A stretch of DNA of 52,519 nucleotides from Actinomadura geliboluensis. GTDB lineage: Bacteria; Actinomycetota; Actinomycetes; Streptosporangiales; Streptosporangiaceae. The notes under the pieces are model-generated. The model saw only the letters and a list, made by a program, of their open reading frames with translations. It was not told the DNA's origin and did no database searches. The stretch is taken from assembly GCF_005889745.1 (NCBI RefSeq), contig NZ_VCKZ01000010.1, positions 1 through 52,519 on the forward strand, in the 5' to 3' direction. Below, piece after piece: positions 23,606 through 30,880 of the stretch (its first letter is position 1; every line of letters starts with the position of its first letter). The position numbers were made by a program, and so were the translations under genes.

Positions 23606-24301
23606 TCAGATCATCTCGAACGCCATCGCGTGCTCGACGCCGGCCTCCCGCCCGGCCGGCTCGGCGATGCCGGTGAGGAACTCCGCCGCGTCGAAGTCGG
23701 CGCCGAGGTTGGAGAAGTACACCTCGTGCGCGCGCAGCGAGTCGATCCCCGCCTGCAGGTGCCCGGTGACGTCCACGTAATGCGTGGGCTGCGGCGACCC
23801 GCTGAACAGTGTGAACCGGACGCCCTGCCACGGCTCCAGCCCGAGGTCGCGGAACACCCACCGGTTGGCGGCGTCGCGGACGGCGTCCGCGACGGCGAGC
23901 CCGAGCACCCGGTGGTCGGCCATGTTGAACCCGCCGCCGGGGAAGCCCTCCCGGAAGTTGATCGACAGCACCACCTCGGGCCGGTGCCGGCGGATGGCGC
24001 TCGCGAGCGCGCGCCGCAGCGGCAGCCCGTACTCCAGCATGCCGTCCGGCATGTCGAGGAACTCGACGGTGCCGACGCCGACCCGGCGCGCCGCCTCGAT
24101 CTGCTCCGCGGTGCGGATGCGCCGGACCTCCTCGGGGTCCATCGAGTCGATCCCGGCCTCGCCGCGGGTGGCGAGCACCTCCGTCACGGCCTTGCCCTGC
24201 GCGGTCCACTTGGCGATCGCCGTCGAACACCCGTACTCCAGGTCGTCCGGGTGGGCGACGATCGCCAGGGCCCGCTCCCAGTCCTCAGGTACCACGTCCA
24301 T
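23606..24301 (-). CDS. PIG-L/LmbE-family zinc deacetylase
   Basis: N-acetyl-sugar deacetylase family member of 231 residues, related to MshB/Mca of mycothiol metabolism. The zinc site is formed by IVAHPDDLEYG (AHPDD signature, about residues 14-24) and the later NMADHRVLGLAVADAV with its His. The stretch between (EVLATRGEAGID, EVRRIRTAEQIEAARRVGV) is typical of the family. The substrate is unknown and no mycothiol gene is adjacent. ATG 24301 lies next to GAGGGG. The downstream neighbour on the opposite strand is the bL37-like gene. Confidence 0.87.
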   Translation of the reverse strand: MDVVPEDWERALAIVAHPDDLEYGCSTAIAKWTAQGKAVTEVLATRGEAGIDSMDPEEVRRIRTAEQIEAARRVGVGTVEFLDMPDGMLEYGLPLRRALASAIRRHRPEVVLSINFREGFPGGGFNMADHRVLGLAVADAVRDAANRWVFRDLGLEPWQGVRFTLFSGSPQPTHYVDVTGHLQAGIDSLRAHEVYFSNLGADFDAAEFLTGIAEPAGREAGVEHAMAFEMI

Positions 24302-24369
24302 CCCCTCATCCTGGCCGATCGCCGGGGCGCCCGGCGCGGTCCGCCGGGGCGGGGCCGGGAAGGCGGGGC

Positions 24370-25650
24370 CTACAGGTAGCGGAGCCACAGGTACGGCGTG
24401 GCGAGGGCGACCGTGACGAGGGTGACGACGAGTCCGTAGCGGGTGAAGCGCCAGAAGCTGATCGGGGTGCCGTTGCGGGCGGCGATGCCCAGCACGACGA
24501 CGTTGGCGCTGGCGCCGATGGCGGTGGCGTTGCCGCCGAGGTCGGCGCCGAGGGCGAGCGCCCACCACAGGACGTTCCCCTCGCCGCCCGGGTGCTGCTG
24601 GACGAGGTCGGCGACGATCGGGCTCATCGTGGCGACGTAGGGGATGTTGTCCACGATCGCCGACAGCACCGCGGACGCCCACAGCAGCAGCATCGCCGCG
24701 ACGCCGAGCCGGCCGTCGGTGGCGTCGGCGGCGGCCTGGGAGACGTCGCCGATGACGCCGGTCTCGACGAGCCCGCCGACCATCACGAACAGCCCGGCGA
24801 AGAACACGAGCGTGGGCCACTCGACCTCGCTGAGCGCCTCCTCGGTGGTCACCTTCGTCGCGGCGACGAGCAGGCCCGCGCCGAGCAGCGCCACCACGGA
24901 CGGCTCGTAGTGCAGCACGGGGTGCAGCACGAACGCGGCGATCACGATCGCGAGGACGGTGAGCCCCTGCGCGAGCAGCCGCCGGTCGGTGATGGCCTCC
25001 CGCTCCTCCAGCGCCATGACCTCGGCGGCGAGGTCGGGGTCGTAGCGGAACTCGGCGCGGAACAGCCACCGGCACAGCAGGCAGAACACGACGACCAGCA
25101 CCACCACCAGCGGCGCCAGGTGGACGAGGAAGTCGTTGAACGACAGCCCGCCCCGGCTGGCGATGATGATGTTGGGCGGGTCGCCGACGAGGGTGGCGGT
25201 GCCGCCGATGTTGGACGCCATGACCTCGGCGATCAGGTACGGCTCGGGACGCAGCGCGAGCCGCTCGCAGACGAGGAACGTGACGGGCGCGATCAGCAGG
25301 ACGGTGGTGACGTTGTCCAGTAGCGCGGACGCCGCCGCCGTCAGCACGACCAGCATGACCATCAGCCGGTAGGGGCGCCCCCGCGCGCGCTTGGCGGCCC
25401 AGATCGCCACGAACTCGAACACGCCGGTGCGCCGCAGCACCGAGACGATCACCATCATCCCGAGCAGCAGGAAGATGACGTTCCAGTCGATCCCGGACTC
25501 GGAGGAGAAGAAGGCGCCGTGGGCGTCGGTGATGTGCAGCAGCAGCATCAGGCCCGCGCCGCCGAGCGCCACCGCCGTCCGGTGCACCTTTTCCGACGCG
25601 ATCAGCACGTAGGCGCAGACGAAGATGACGATCGCGGCGGTGGCCTGCAC
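24370..25650 (-). CDS. ArsB/NhaD-type (SLC13 clan) ion transporter
   Basis: Twelve-segment membrane transporter of 426 residues in the ArsB/NhaD superfamily. The paired substrate-site motifs [14 protein letters not shown] and [14 protein letters not shown] are both present, along with [20 protein letters not shown] and [15 protein letters not shown], the repeated DNxP-type hairpins. Possible substrates are Na+/H+, arsenite or organic anions; the sequence does not decide. No ars gene is nearby. GTG 25650 has GGGAGG upstream. Confidence 0.85.
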   Translation of the reverse strand: MQATAAIVIFVCAYVLIASEKVHRTAVALGGAGLMLLLHITDAHGAFFSSESGIDWNVIFLLLGMMVIVSVLRRTGVFEFVAIWAAKRARGRPYRLMVMLVVLTAAASALLDNVTTVLLIAPVTFLVCERLALRPEPYLIAEVMASNIGGTATLVGDPPNIIIASRGGLSFNDFLVHLAPLVVVLVVVFCLLCRWLFRAEFRYDPDLAAEVMALEEREAITDRRLLAQGLTVLAIVIAAFVLHPVLHYEPSVVALLGAGLLVAATKVTTEEALSEVEWPTLVFFAGLFVMVGGLVETGVIGDVSQAAADATDGRLGVAAMLLLWASAVLSAIVDNIPYVATMSPIVADLVQQHPGGEGNVLWWALALGADLGGNATAIGASANVVVLGIAARNGTPISFWRFTRYGLVVTLVTVALATPYLWLRYL

Positions 25651-25881
25651 AAAGCCTCCCGGTCGGGTGTACGGCTGACGGACCTGCCGACCAGACTTCC
25701 CGGCGCACCGGAGGCGACTCTAGCGGGCGGCGCGTGCCGATGGCGATGCCGCCGTCTCGGCGATGGTGGGGTTTTGCCTACCCCGATCGGCGTGCTGGAC
25801 CCATCCCCGGCGGCGTCCGCCGTCCGTAATTTCGTTGCCGAGGCGCCCCGCGAGGGGGCGCCGGGCGAAGGTGAGGGAACG

Positions 25882-26679
25882 ATGTTCGGACGAGGCGGGA
25901 CCGCCGCGGCGGCCCAGGCGCCCGGTGAGGCGCTCCGGCTCGACGGCGTGCGCAAGGTCTACGGCGCCGAGGGCAATCAGGTGGTGGCGCTGGACCGCGT
26001 GTCGCTGTCGCTGCCGGCCGGGTCGTTCACCGCGGTGATGGGCCCGTCCGGGTCGGGCAAGAGCACGCTGCTGCAGTGCGCGGCGGGCCTGGACCGTCCC
26101 ACCGAGGGCCGCGTCTTCGTGGACGGCGCGGAGCTGACCGACGGCGGGGAGGCCGCGCTCACCAAGTTCCGGCGGCAGCGGATCGGCTTCATCTTCCAGC
26201 AGTTCAACCTGCTGCCGACGCTGGACGTGATGCAGAACGCGGTGCTGCCGCTGAAGCTCGCGGGAAGCAGGGTCGACAAGGCGCGGGCGCGGGCCGTCCT
26301 GGAGCGGGTGGGGCTCGGCGACCGGCTGGACCACCTGCCGGCGGAGCTGTCGGGCGGCCAGCAGCAGCGGGTGGCGATCGCGCGGGCGCTGGTGACCCGG
26401 CCGCGGGTGGTGTTCGCCGACGAGCCGACCGGCGCGCTCGACACCCGCAGCGCGCGCTCCGTGCTGGAGCTGCTCCGCGAGTCGGTGCGGGAGTCCGGGC
26501 AGACGGTGGTGATGGTCACCCACGACCCGGTCGCCGCGTCGTTCGCCGGCTCCGTGCTGTACCTGGCGGACGGGCGGATCGTCGGCCACCAGACGGCGCC
26601 GACGGCCGAGTCGGTCGCGGAGCGGATGACGCACCTGGCCGACGAGGTCGAGCGGCAGCGCGCGATGGCGGGGGCCTGA
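25882..26679 (+). CDS. ABC transporter ATP-binding protein (MacB/LolD type)
   Basis: ATPase subunit of 265 residues. Walker A is GPSGSGKST (about residues 54-62), the Q-loop is FIFQQFNLLPTLDVMQNAVLPL, the signature is LSGGQQQRVAIARAL, Walker B is VVFADEPTGALD, and the H-loop is MVTHDPVAAS. These mark the MacB/LolD/FtsE branch, whose members act with FtsX-like permeases in export or mechanotransmission rather than import. ATG 25882 has GAGGGAAC upstream. The permease gene starts 1 nt after its stop. Confidence 0.93.
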   Translation: MFGRGGTAAAAQAPGEALRLDGVRKVYGAEGNQVVALDRVSLSLPAGSFTAVMGPSGSGKSTLLQCAAGLDRPTEGRVFVDGAELTDGGEAALTKFRRQRIGFIFQQFNLLPTLDVMQNAVLPLKLAGSRVDKARARAVLERVGLGDRLDHLPAELSGGQQQRVAIARALVTRPRVVFADEPTGALDTRSARSVLELLRESVRESGQTVVMVTHDPVAASFAGSVLYLADGRIVGHQTAPTAESVAERMTHLADEVERQRAMAGA

Positions 26680-26680
26680 C

Positions 26681-28039
26681 ATGTTCGGACTGGCACTGCG
26701 GTCACTGCGCAAGCGCGCGAGCGCGTTCACGGCGAGCTTCCTCGCGCTGCTCCTCGGCGCCGTCATGATCATGGCGTTCGCCTCGATGCTCGACACGGCG
26801 GAGGCGAGCGGCGCGACCGGGGAGACCCGGGAGACGCTCGTCACGATGGCGACCGTCGTCGGCGGCTGGGGGCTGCTGCTGGTGGTCTTCGCGGTCGCCT
26901 CGACGCTGACCCTGTCGGTCCGGCAGCGGGCGGCGGAGATCGCGCTGCTGAAGAGCGTCGGCGCGACCCCGGCGCAGCTCGCCCGGATGATCGTCGGCGA
27001 GGCGGCGGGCCTGGCGCTGGTGGCGGCGCTGCTCGCGGTCGTCCCCGCGATCGGGGCCGGCCGGGCGCTGCTCGGGCTGCTGCACGACACCGGCCAGGTG
27101 CCGGCGGGGGTCGGCCACCACTTCGGCGCCGCCGCGCTGTCGATGGGGATCGGCGTCACGCTGGTCTCCGCGGTCGCCGCCGCGCTGATCACCGCGCGCC
27201 GCGCCGTCCGCGTCCGGGTGGCGGAGTCGATGGCCGCGGCCGCGACCGACGACACCCGGCTGAGCAGGAAGCGGATCGTGTTCGCGGCGGTGTTCCTGCT
27301 GCTCGCCGTGACCGAGGCGTCCATCACCGTCACGGTGATGGACGGCCAGGGCAGCGACGCGATGGCGACGTCCGGGCAGGCCGACATCTTCGCCGGGATC
27401 GGGCTGGCGCTGCTGGCCCCGGCGATCATGCGGCGGGTGACGGCCCTGACCGCCGGGCCGCTGCGGCTGCTCGGCGGTGCGGCCGGGAGCCTCGCGGCGG
27501 ACACGATGCGCCGCCGGACGGGCGCGCTCGCGTCCGCGGTGACGCCGGTCGTGCTGTTCGTCGGGACGGCCGTCGGCACGCTGTACCTGCAGGCCACCGA
27601 GAACGCGGCCATGGACGCCGCCGGGCTCGCCAAGACGTCGGAGCAGAAGAGCATCGAGACGCTCAACTTCGTCGTCATCGGCATGGTGGTGCTGTTCACC
27701 GCGATCATGCTGGTCAACACGCTGGTCGCGGCGACCGCGCACCGGCGCCGCGAGTTCGGCCAGACCCGGCTCGCCGGCGCCACCCCGCGCCAGCTGCTCG
27801 GCGCGGTGGCGCTGGAGTCGGTGGTGCTGACCGCCACCGGCCTGCTCCTCGGGTCGGTCGCGGCGGTCTTCACGATCGTCCCGTTCGGCCTCGCCCGCCG
27901 CGACTCGCCCGTCCCCGACGGCGACGTGTGGATCTACCTCGCGGTCGCCGCCCTCGCCGCCGTGCTGACCGGCGCGACGGCCCACGCCGCGACCCGCCGC
28001 ACGTTCCGCGTCCCGGCCGTGGAGGCCGCCCTCCGCTGA
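26681..28039 (+). CDS. FtsX-like ABC transporter permease
   Basis: Permease of 452 residues partnering the upstream ATPase. It begins MFGLALRSLRKRASAFTASFLALLLGAVMIM. It holds two FtsX-type modules: helices near residues 55-180, including LLVVFAVASTLTLSVRQRAAEIALLKSVGATPAQLARM, and a second set near 325-430, with NTLVAATAHRRREFGQTRLAGATPRQLLGAV. The loop after the first helix is short, so it lacks the large MacB external domain and resembles actinobacterial two-module permeases often linked to antimicrobial-peptide or lipid handling. No sensor kinase is adjacent. Confidence 0.9.
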   Translation: MFGLALRSLRKRASAFTASFLALLLGAVMIMAFASMLDTAEASGATGETRETLVTMATVVGGWGLLLVVFAVASTLTLSVRQRAAEIALLKSVGATPAQLARMIVGEAAGLALVAALLAVVPAIGAGRALLGLLHDTGQVPAGVGHHFGAAALSMGIGVTLVSAVAAALITARRAVRVRVAESMAAAATDDTRLSRKRIVFAAVFLLLAVTEASITVTVMDGQGSDAMATSGQADIFAGIGLALLAPAIMRRVTALTAGPLRLLGGAAGSLAADTMRRRTGALASAVTPVVLFVGTAVGTLYLQATENAAMDAAGLAKTSEQKSIETLNFVVIGMVVLFTAIMLVNTLVAATAHRRREFGQTRLAGATPRQLLGAVALESVVLTATGLLLGSVAAVFTIVPFGLARRDSPVPDGDVWIYLAVAALAAVLTGATAHAATRRTFRVPAVEAALR

Positions 28040-28045
28040 CGGCCC

Positions 28046-28084
28046 GCGTCGCGCGCCCATCCGGCCCGGATGGGCGCGCGACGC
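28046..28084. terminator. Perfect 17-bp hairpin after the ABC operon
   Basis: GCGTCGCGCGCCCATCC (28046-28062) pairs without mismatch with 28068-28084 around loop GGCCC, 7 nt after the permease stop. It isolates the ABC operon from the next rightward gene. Confidence 0.85.
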
Positions 28085-28129
28085 GCGTCCGGGGGCACCG
28101 GCGGGGGGTCGATTCGTCCGCGGATGTCA

Positions 28130-28135
28130 TACGCT
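28130..28135 (+). promoter_or_regulatory. TACGCT -10 box, predicted leaderless start of the OB-fold gene
   Basis: TACGCT ends 7 nt before ATG 28143, the ideal distance for a leaderless transcript. It lies just after the terminator of the upstream operon. Confidence 0.6.
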
Positions 28136-28142
28136 TCGAGGT

Positions 28143-28565
28143 ATGGACGAGGTTTCGGCCGGCACGCCGCCCCAGGCGGACCCCGGGGGGAACGAGCGCG
28201 GCAGGGGCGGCCTGCGGCGCTTCCTGCGGCGGATGGCGGCCGGCAAGGCCGAGCTCGAGGCCGAGGAACTGCAGAAGACCACCGGCGACGAGGGCGCGAC
28301 GCCGATCACCGAGTGCGGCGCGCGCACGCGCAACTGCGTGGCGGGTACGCTACGTACCGTGACCCTGCGGCCGCGGGGCGGCGCGCCCGCGCTGGAGGCC
28401 GAGCTCTACGACGGCACCGACGTGATCAGCCTGGTCTGGCTCGGCCGGCGCAAGATCGCCGGCATCGACCCGGGCCGCCGGCTGCGCGCCGAGGGGCTGG
28501 TCAGCGTGCAGGACGGGCGCAAGGTCATGTTCAATCCGCGATACGAGCTGCGCGGCGGCTCGTGA
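28143..28565 (+). CDS. OB-fold nucleic-acid-binding domain protein
   Basis: A 140-residue protein. The N-terminal 50 residues are charged and probably helical (RRFLRRMAAGKAELEAEELQK). The C-terminal part (CVAGTLRTVTLRPRG through SLVWLGRRKIAGIDPGRRLRAEGLV) forms an OB-fold of the kind seen in RecG/tRNA-anticodon-type domains. Family members in this actinobacterial neighbourhood precede DUF3159 and trkA genes, as here. Function is unknown; binding of single-stranded nucleic acid is assumed from the fold. The start is fixed by ATG 28143 and the -10 box upstream. Confidence 0.82.
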   Translation: MDEVSAGTPPQADPGGNERGRGGLRRFLRRMAAGKAELEAEELQKTTGDEGATPITECGARTRNCVAGTLRTVTLRPRGGAPALEAELYDGTDVISLVWLGRRKIAGIDPGRRLRAEGLVSVQDGRKVMFNPRYELRGGS

Positions 28566-28584
28566 CGGCCGTCCCCGGGCGGCC

Positions 28585-28615
28585 GGGAGGGCAGATGGGC
28601 GAAGTGGCAGCGTGA
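28585..28615 (+). promoter_or_regulatory. Possible six-codon leader ORF coupled to the DUF3159 start
   Basis: A strong GGGAGG (28585-28590) stands 4 nt before ATG 28595, which opens the mini-frame MGEVAA and stops at TGA 28613-28615. That TGA overlaps the DUF3159 GTG (28612) as GTGA. DUF3159 itself has no good ribosome binding site, so the mini-frame may deliver ribosomes to it. Confidence 0.4.
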
Positions 28616-29283
28616 GCGAGACGACAGCCGGGCGGGAGACCGCCGCGCACGACACCGTCGAGGCGGCCGTGCGCGCCCAGCTCACCAAGGCGCTCGGCGG
28701 CGTGCGCGGCATGCTGGAGGCCGCCGTCCCGACGATCGCGTTCACCGGCACCTACGTCGCGGCCGAGAACATCAGGCTCGCCGTCGCGGCCGGGATCGGC
28801 GCGGCGGTGGTGCTGCTGGTCGTCCGGATCGCGCAGCGCTCCAGCCCGCAGTTCGTGCTGAACAGCCTCGTCGGCATCGCGATCGCCGCGTTCTTCGCGC
28901 TGCGCTCCGGCAAGGCCGAGGACGCCTTCCTGCCCGGCATCATCCTCAACGCCGGCTACGCCGCCGCGATGATCTTCTCGATCGCGGTGCGCTGGCCCGT
29001 CGTCGGCTTCATCATCGGCTCGGTCACCGGCGACCCGACCGCCTGGCGGCGCGACCCCGGCATCGTGAAGCTGTGCTCCCGGCTCACCTGGCTGCTGGTG
29101 CTGCCCTGCGCGGCGCGCGTCGCCGTCCAGTACCCGATCTACCTCGCCGACGGCGACCAGAGCGGGCTGCTCGGCACCGCCAAGATCGTGATGGGCTGGC
29201 CGCTGCAGGTCGCCGCGCTGGCGGCGATGGTGTGGCTGCTCGCCCGGGGCCGCACCCCGATCGAACGCGAAGAACCCGCCTGA
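28612..29283 (+). CDS. DUF3159 membrane protein
   Basis: A 223-residue membrane protein with a soluble N-terminus of about 40 residues and about five hydrophobic segments (TYVAAENIRLAVAAGIGAAVVLLVV, FVLNSLVGIAIAAFFAL, FLPGIILNAGYAAAMIFSIAV, LTWLLVLPCAARVAVQYPIYL, WPLQVAALAAMVWLLA). The phrases FFALRSGKAEDAFLPGI and RWPVVGFIIGSVTGDPTAWRRD are hallmarks of DUF3159. The function is unknown. The gene sits between the OB-fold gene and the trkA pair, a conserved actinobacterial arrangement that hints at a link with potassium or membrane homeostasis. Its hairpin terminator overlaps the stop codon. Confidence 0.88.
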   Translation: MSETTAGRETAAHDTVEAAVRAQLTKALGGVRGMLEAAVPTIAFTGTYVAAENIRLAVAAGIGAAVVLLVVRIAQRSSPQFVLNSLVGIAIAAFFALRSGKAEDAFLPGIILNAGYAAAMIFSIAVRWPVVGFIIGSVTGDPTAWRRDPGIVKLCSRLTWLLVLPCAARVAVQYPIYLADGDQSGLLGTAKIVMGWPLQVAALAAMVWLLARGRTPIEREEPA

Positions 29284-29305
29284 CCGGAACGGCCGGGCGG
29301 GTTCT
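29271..29305. terminator. 10-bp hairpin overlapping the DUF3159 stop
   Basis: AGAACCCGCC (29271-29280) pairs with GGCGGGTTCT (29296-29305). It lies between DUF3159 and the convergent trkA gene and includes the DUF3159 stop in the loop. Confidence 0.7.
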
Positions 29306-29328
29306 CGCGAGGGTCTCGGTGAGGGGGC

Positions 29329-29988
29329 TCAGCGCCCGCCGAGCAGTTCGGCGAGCTCGTCCTCCACGTCCTGGCTGGCCACGAACATCAGCTCGTCGCC
29401 CGGCTCCAGGGTGTCGTCGGCCGACGGCACCAGCACCCGCCCCTCCCGCAGGATCGCCACGAGCGCGGTGTCGCGCGGCCACTCCACCGACCCGACCCGC
29501 TGCCCGCCGAGCGGCGCGTCGTCCGGCAGCGTCAGCTCGACCAGGTTCGCCTCGCCCTGCCGGAACGTCATCAGCCGGACGAGGTCGCCGACGCTGACCG
29601 CCTCCTCCACCAGCGCCGACAGCAGCCGCGGCGTGGACACGGCCACGTCCACGCCCCACGACTCGTTGAACAGCCACTCGTTGTTCGGATGGTTGATCCG
29701 CGCCACCACGCGCGGCACCCCGTACTCCGTCTTCGCGAGCAGCGACACCACGAGGTTGACCTTGTCGTCGCCGGACGAGGCCACCACGACCTGGCAGCGC
29801 TCCAGAACCGCGTCGTCCAGCGAGGAGATCTCGCACGCGTCGGCCAGCAGCCACTCCGCGCGCGGCACCATCTCCACCTTGATGGCCTTGGGGTTCTTGT
29901 CGATCAGGAGCACCTCGTGCCCGTTCTCCAGCAGTTCCTGGGCGATGGAGCGGCCCACCGCGCCGGCCCCGGCGATCGCGACCCGCAT
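29329..29988 (-). CDS. TrkA-type RCK protein (potassium uptake regulator), second of pair
   Basis: A 219-residue protein with an N-terminal Rossmann RCK_N domain (MRVAIAGAGAVGRSIAQEL, nucleotide loop GAGAVGRS; later VVVASSGDDKVNLVVSLLAK) and a C-terminal RCK_C domain (LPDDAPLGGQRVGSVEW to LEPGDELMFVAS). Such proteins bind NAD(H), ATP or c-di-nucleotides and gate Trk/Ktr potassium channels. Its ATG overlaps the stop of the upstream trkA copy (TGATG), so the two are coupled and probably assemble together. No TrkH/KtrB channel gene is in the window; the closest potassium transporter is the divergent KimA-like permease. Confidence 0.87.
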   Translation of the reverse strand: MRVAIAGAGAVGRSIAQELLENGHEVLLIDKNPKAIKVEMVPRAEWLLADACEISSLDDAVLERCQVVVASSGDDKVNLVVSLLAKTEYGVPRVVARINHPNNEWLFNESWGVDVAVSTPRLLSALVEEAVSVGDLVRLMTFRQGEANLVELTLPDDAPLGGQRVGSVEWPRDTALVAILREGRVLVPSADDTLEPGDELMFVASQDVEDELAELLGGR

Positions 29989-30653
29989 CAGGCGTCCTCT
30001 CCGTCCCGCGCCGCGACGGCGGCGTTCACCCGCTCCAGATCGTCGGCGCTCGCCATGATGTGCACGATGTCGCCGTCCTGGATCACCGTGTCCCGGTCGG
30101 GGACGAGGGCCTCGCCCATCCGCGACAGGAACGCGACCCGGGTGCCGGCGTGCTCCTCCAGCGCGCCGACATTCGCGCCGACCCACAGGTGCCCGGAGTC
30201 CAGTTCGGCGAGGACGACCGCGCCGGTCGGGTCGCGCCACAGCGGCTCGGCGCCCTCCGGCAGCAGCCGGCGCAGGATCTGGTCGGCCGTCCAGCGGACC
30301 GTCGCGACCGTGGGGATGCCGAGGCGCTGGTAGACCTCCGCGCGGCGCGGGTCGTAGATCCGGGCCACCACGTTGTCGACGCCGAACGTCTCGCGCGCCA
30401 CCCGGGCGGAGATGATGTTGGAGTTGTCGCCGCTGCTGACGGCCACGAACGCCGACGCCCGCTCGATGCCCGCCTCGGCGATCACATCGCGGTCGAATCC
30501 GAACCCGGTGATGCGGCGGCCCCGGAACCCGCTGCGCAGCCGGCGGAACGCCTCCGGATTCTGGTCGATGATGGCCACCGAATGGCCCTTGTCCTCCAGG
30601 ATGTGGGCGAGCGTCGAGCCGACCCGCCCGCATCCCATGATCACGATATGCAC
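29988..30653 (-). CDS. TrkA-type RCK protein (potassium uptake regulator), first of pair
   Basis: A 221-residue protein of the same architecture: RCK_N with VIMGCGRVGSTLAHILEDKGHSV and FVAVSSGDNSNIISARVARE, then RCK_C (VLAELDSGHLWVGANVGALEEH to IQDGDIVHIMAS). It corresponds to the CeoB/TrkA proteins of mycobacteria. GTG 30653 has GAGGGAACGG upstream. The duplicated RCK genes in tandem mirror ceoB-ceoC. The divergent neighbour is a KimA-like potassium importer with a 227-bp shared region. Confidence 0.87.
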   Translation of the reverse strand: MHIVIMGCGRVGSTLAHILEDKGHSVAIIDQNPEAFRRLRSGFRGRRITGFGFDRDVIAEAGIERASAFVAVSSGDNSNIISARVARETFGVDNVVARIYDPRRAEVYQRLGIPTVATVRWTADQILRRLLPEGAEPLWRDPTGAVVLAELDSGHLWVGANVGALEEHAGTRVAFLSRMGEALVPDRDTVIQDGDIVHIMASADDLERVNAAVAARDGEDA

Positions 30654-30866
30654 GGCCGTTCCCTCTTCCGTCCAGGGGGACGCTCCCCCTGTACCCCCGC
30701 GCCGGTGCACGGCATTCGTCGCTGCGCCGCCGACGCCGTGCCGCACCCGAGGACCGTTTTCCGAAAAATGATCCCTGCCGGGCTGCAAACCTACACATCC
30801 CCCCAGGCGAGTACTACCCAACCAGGTCTCCGACCGGGTGGGGAAAACGGTGTCATCGGACGGGGC

Positions 30867-30872
30867 TAGGCT
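30867..30872 (+). promoter_or_regulatory. TAGGCT -10 box close to the KimA-like start
   Basis: TAGGCT ends 8 nt before GTG 30881, and no Shine-Dalgarno sequence is seen. This suggests a leaderless or very short-leader mRNA. Confidence 0.5.
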
Positions 30873-30880
30873 CTCCTTTC

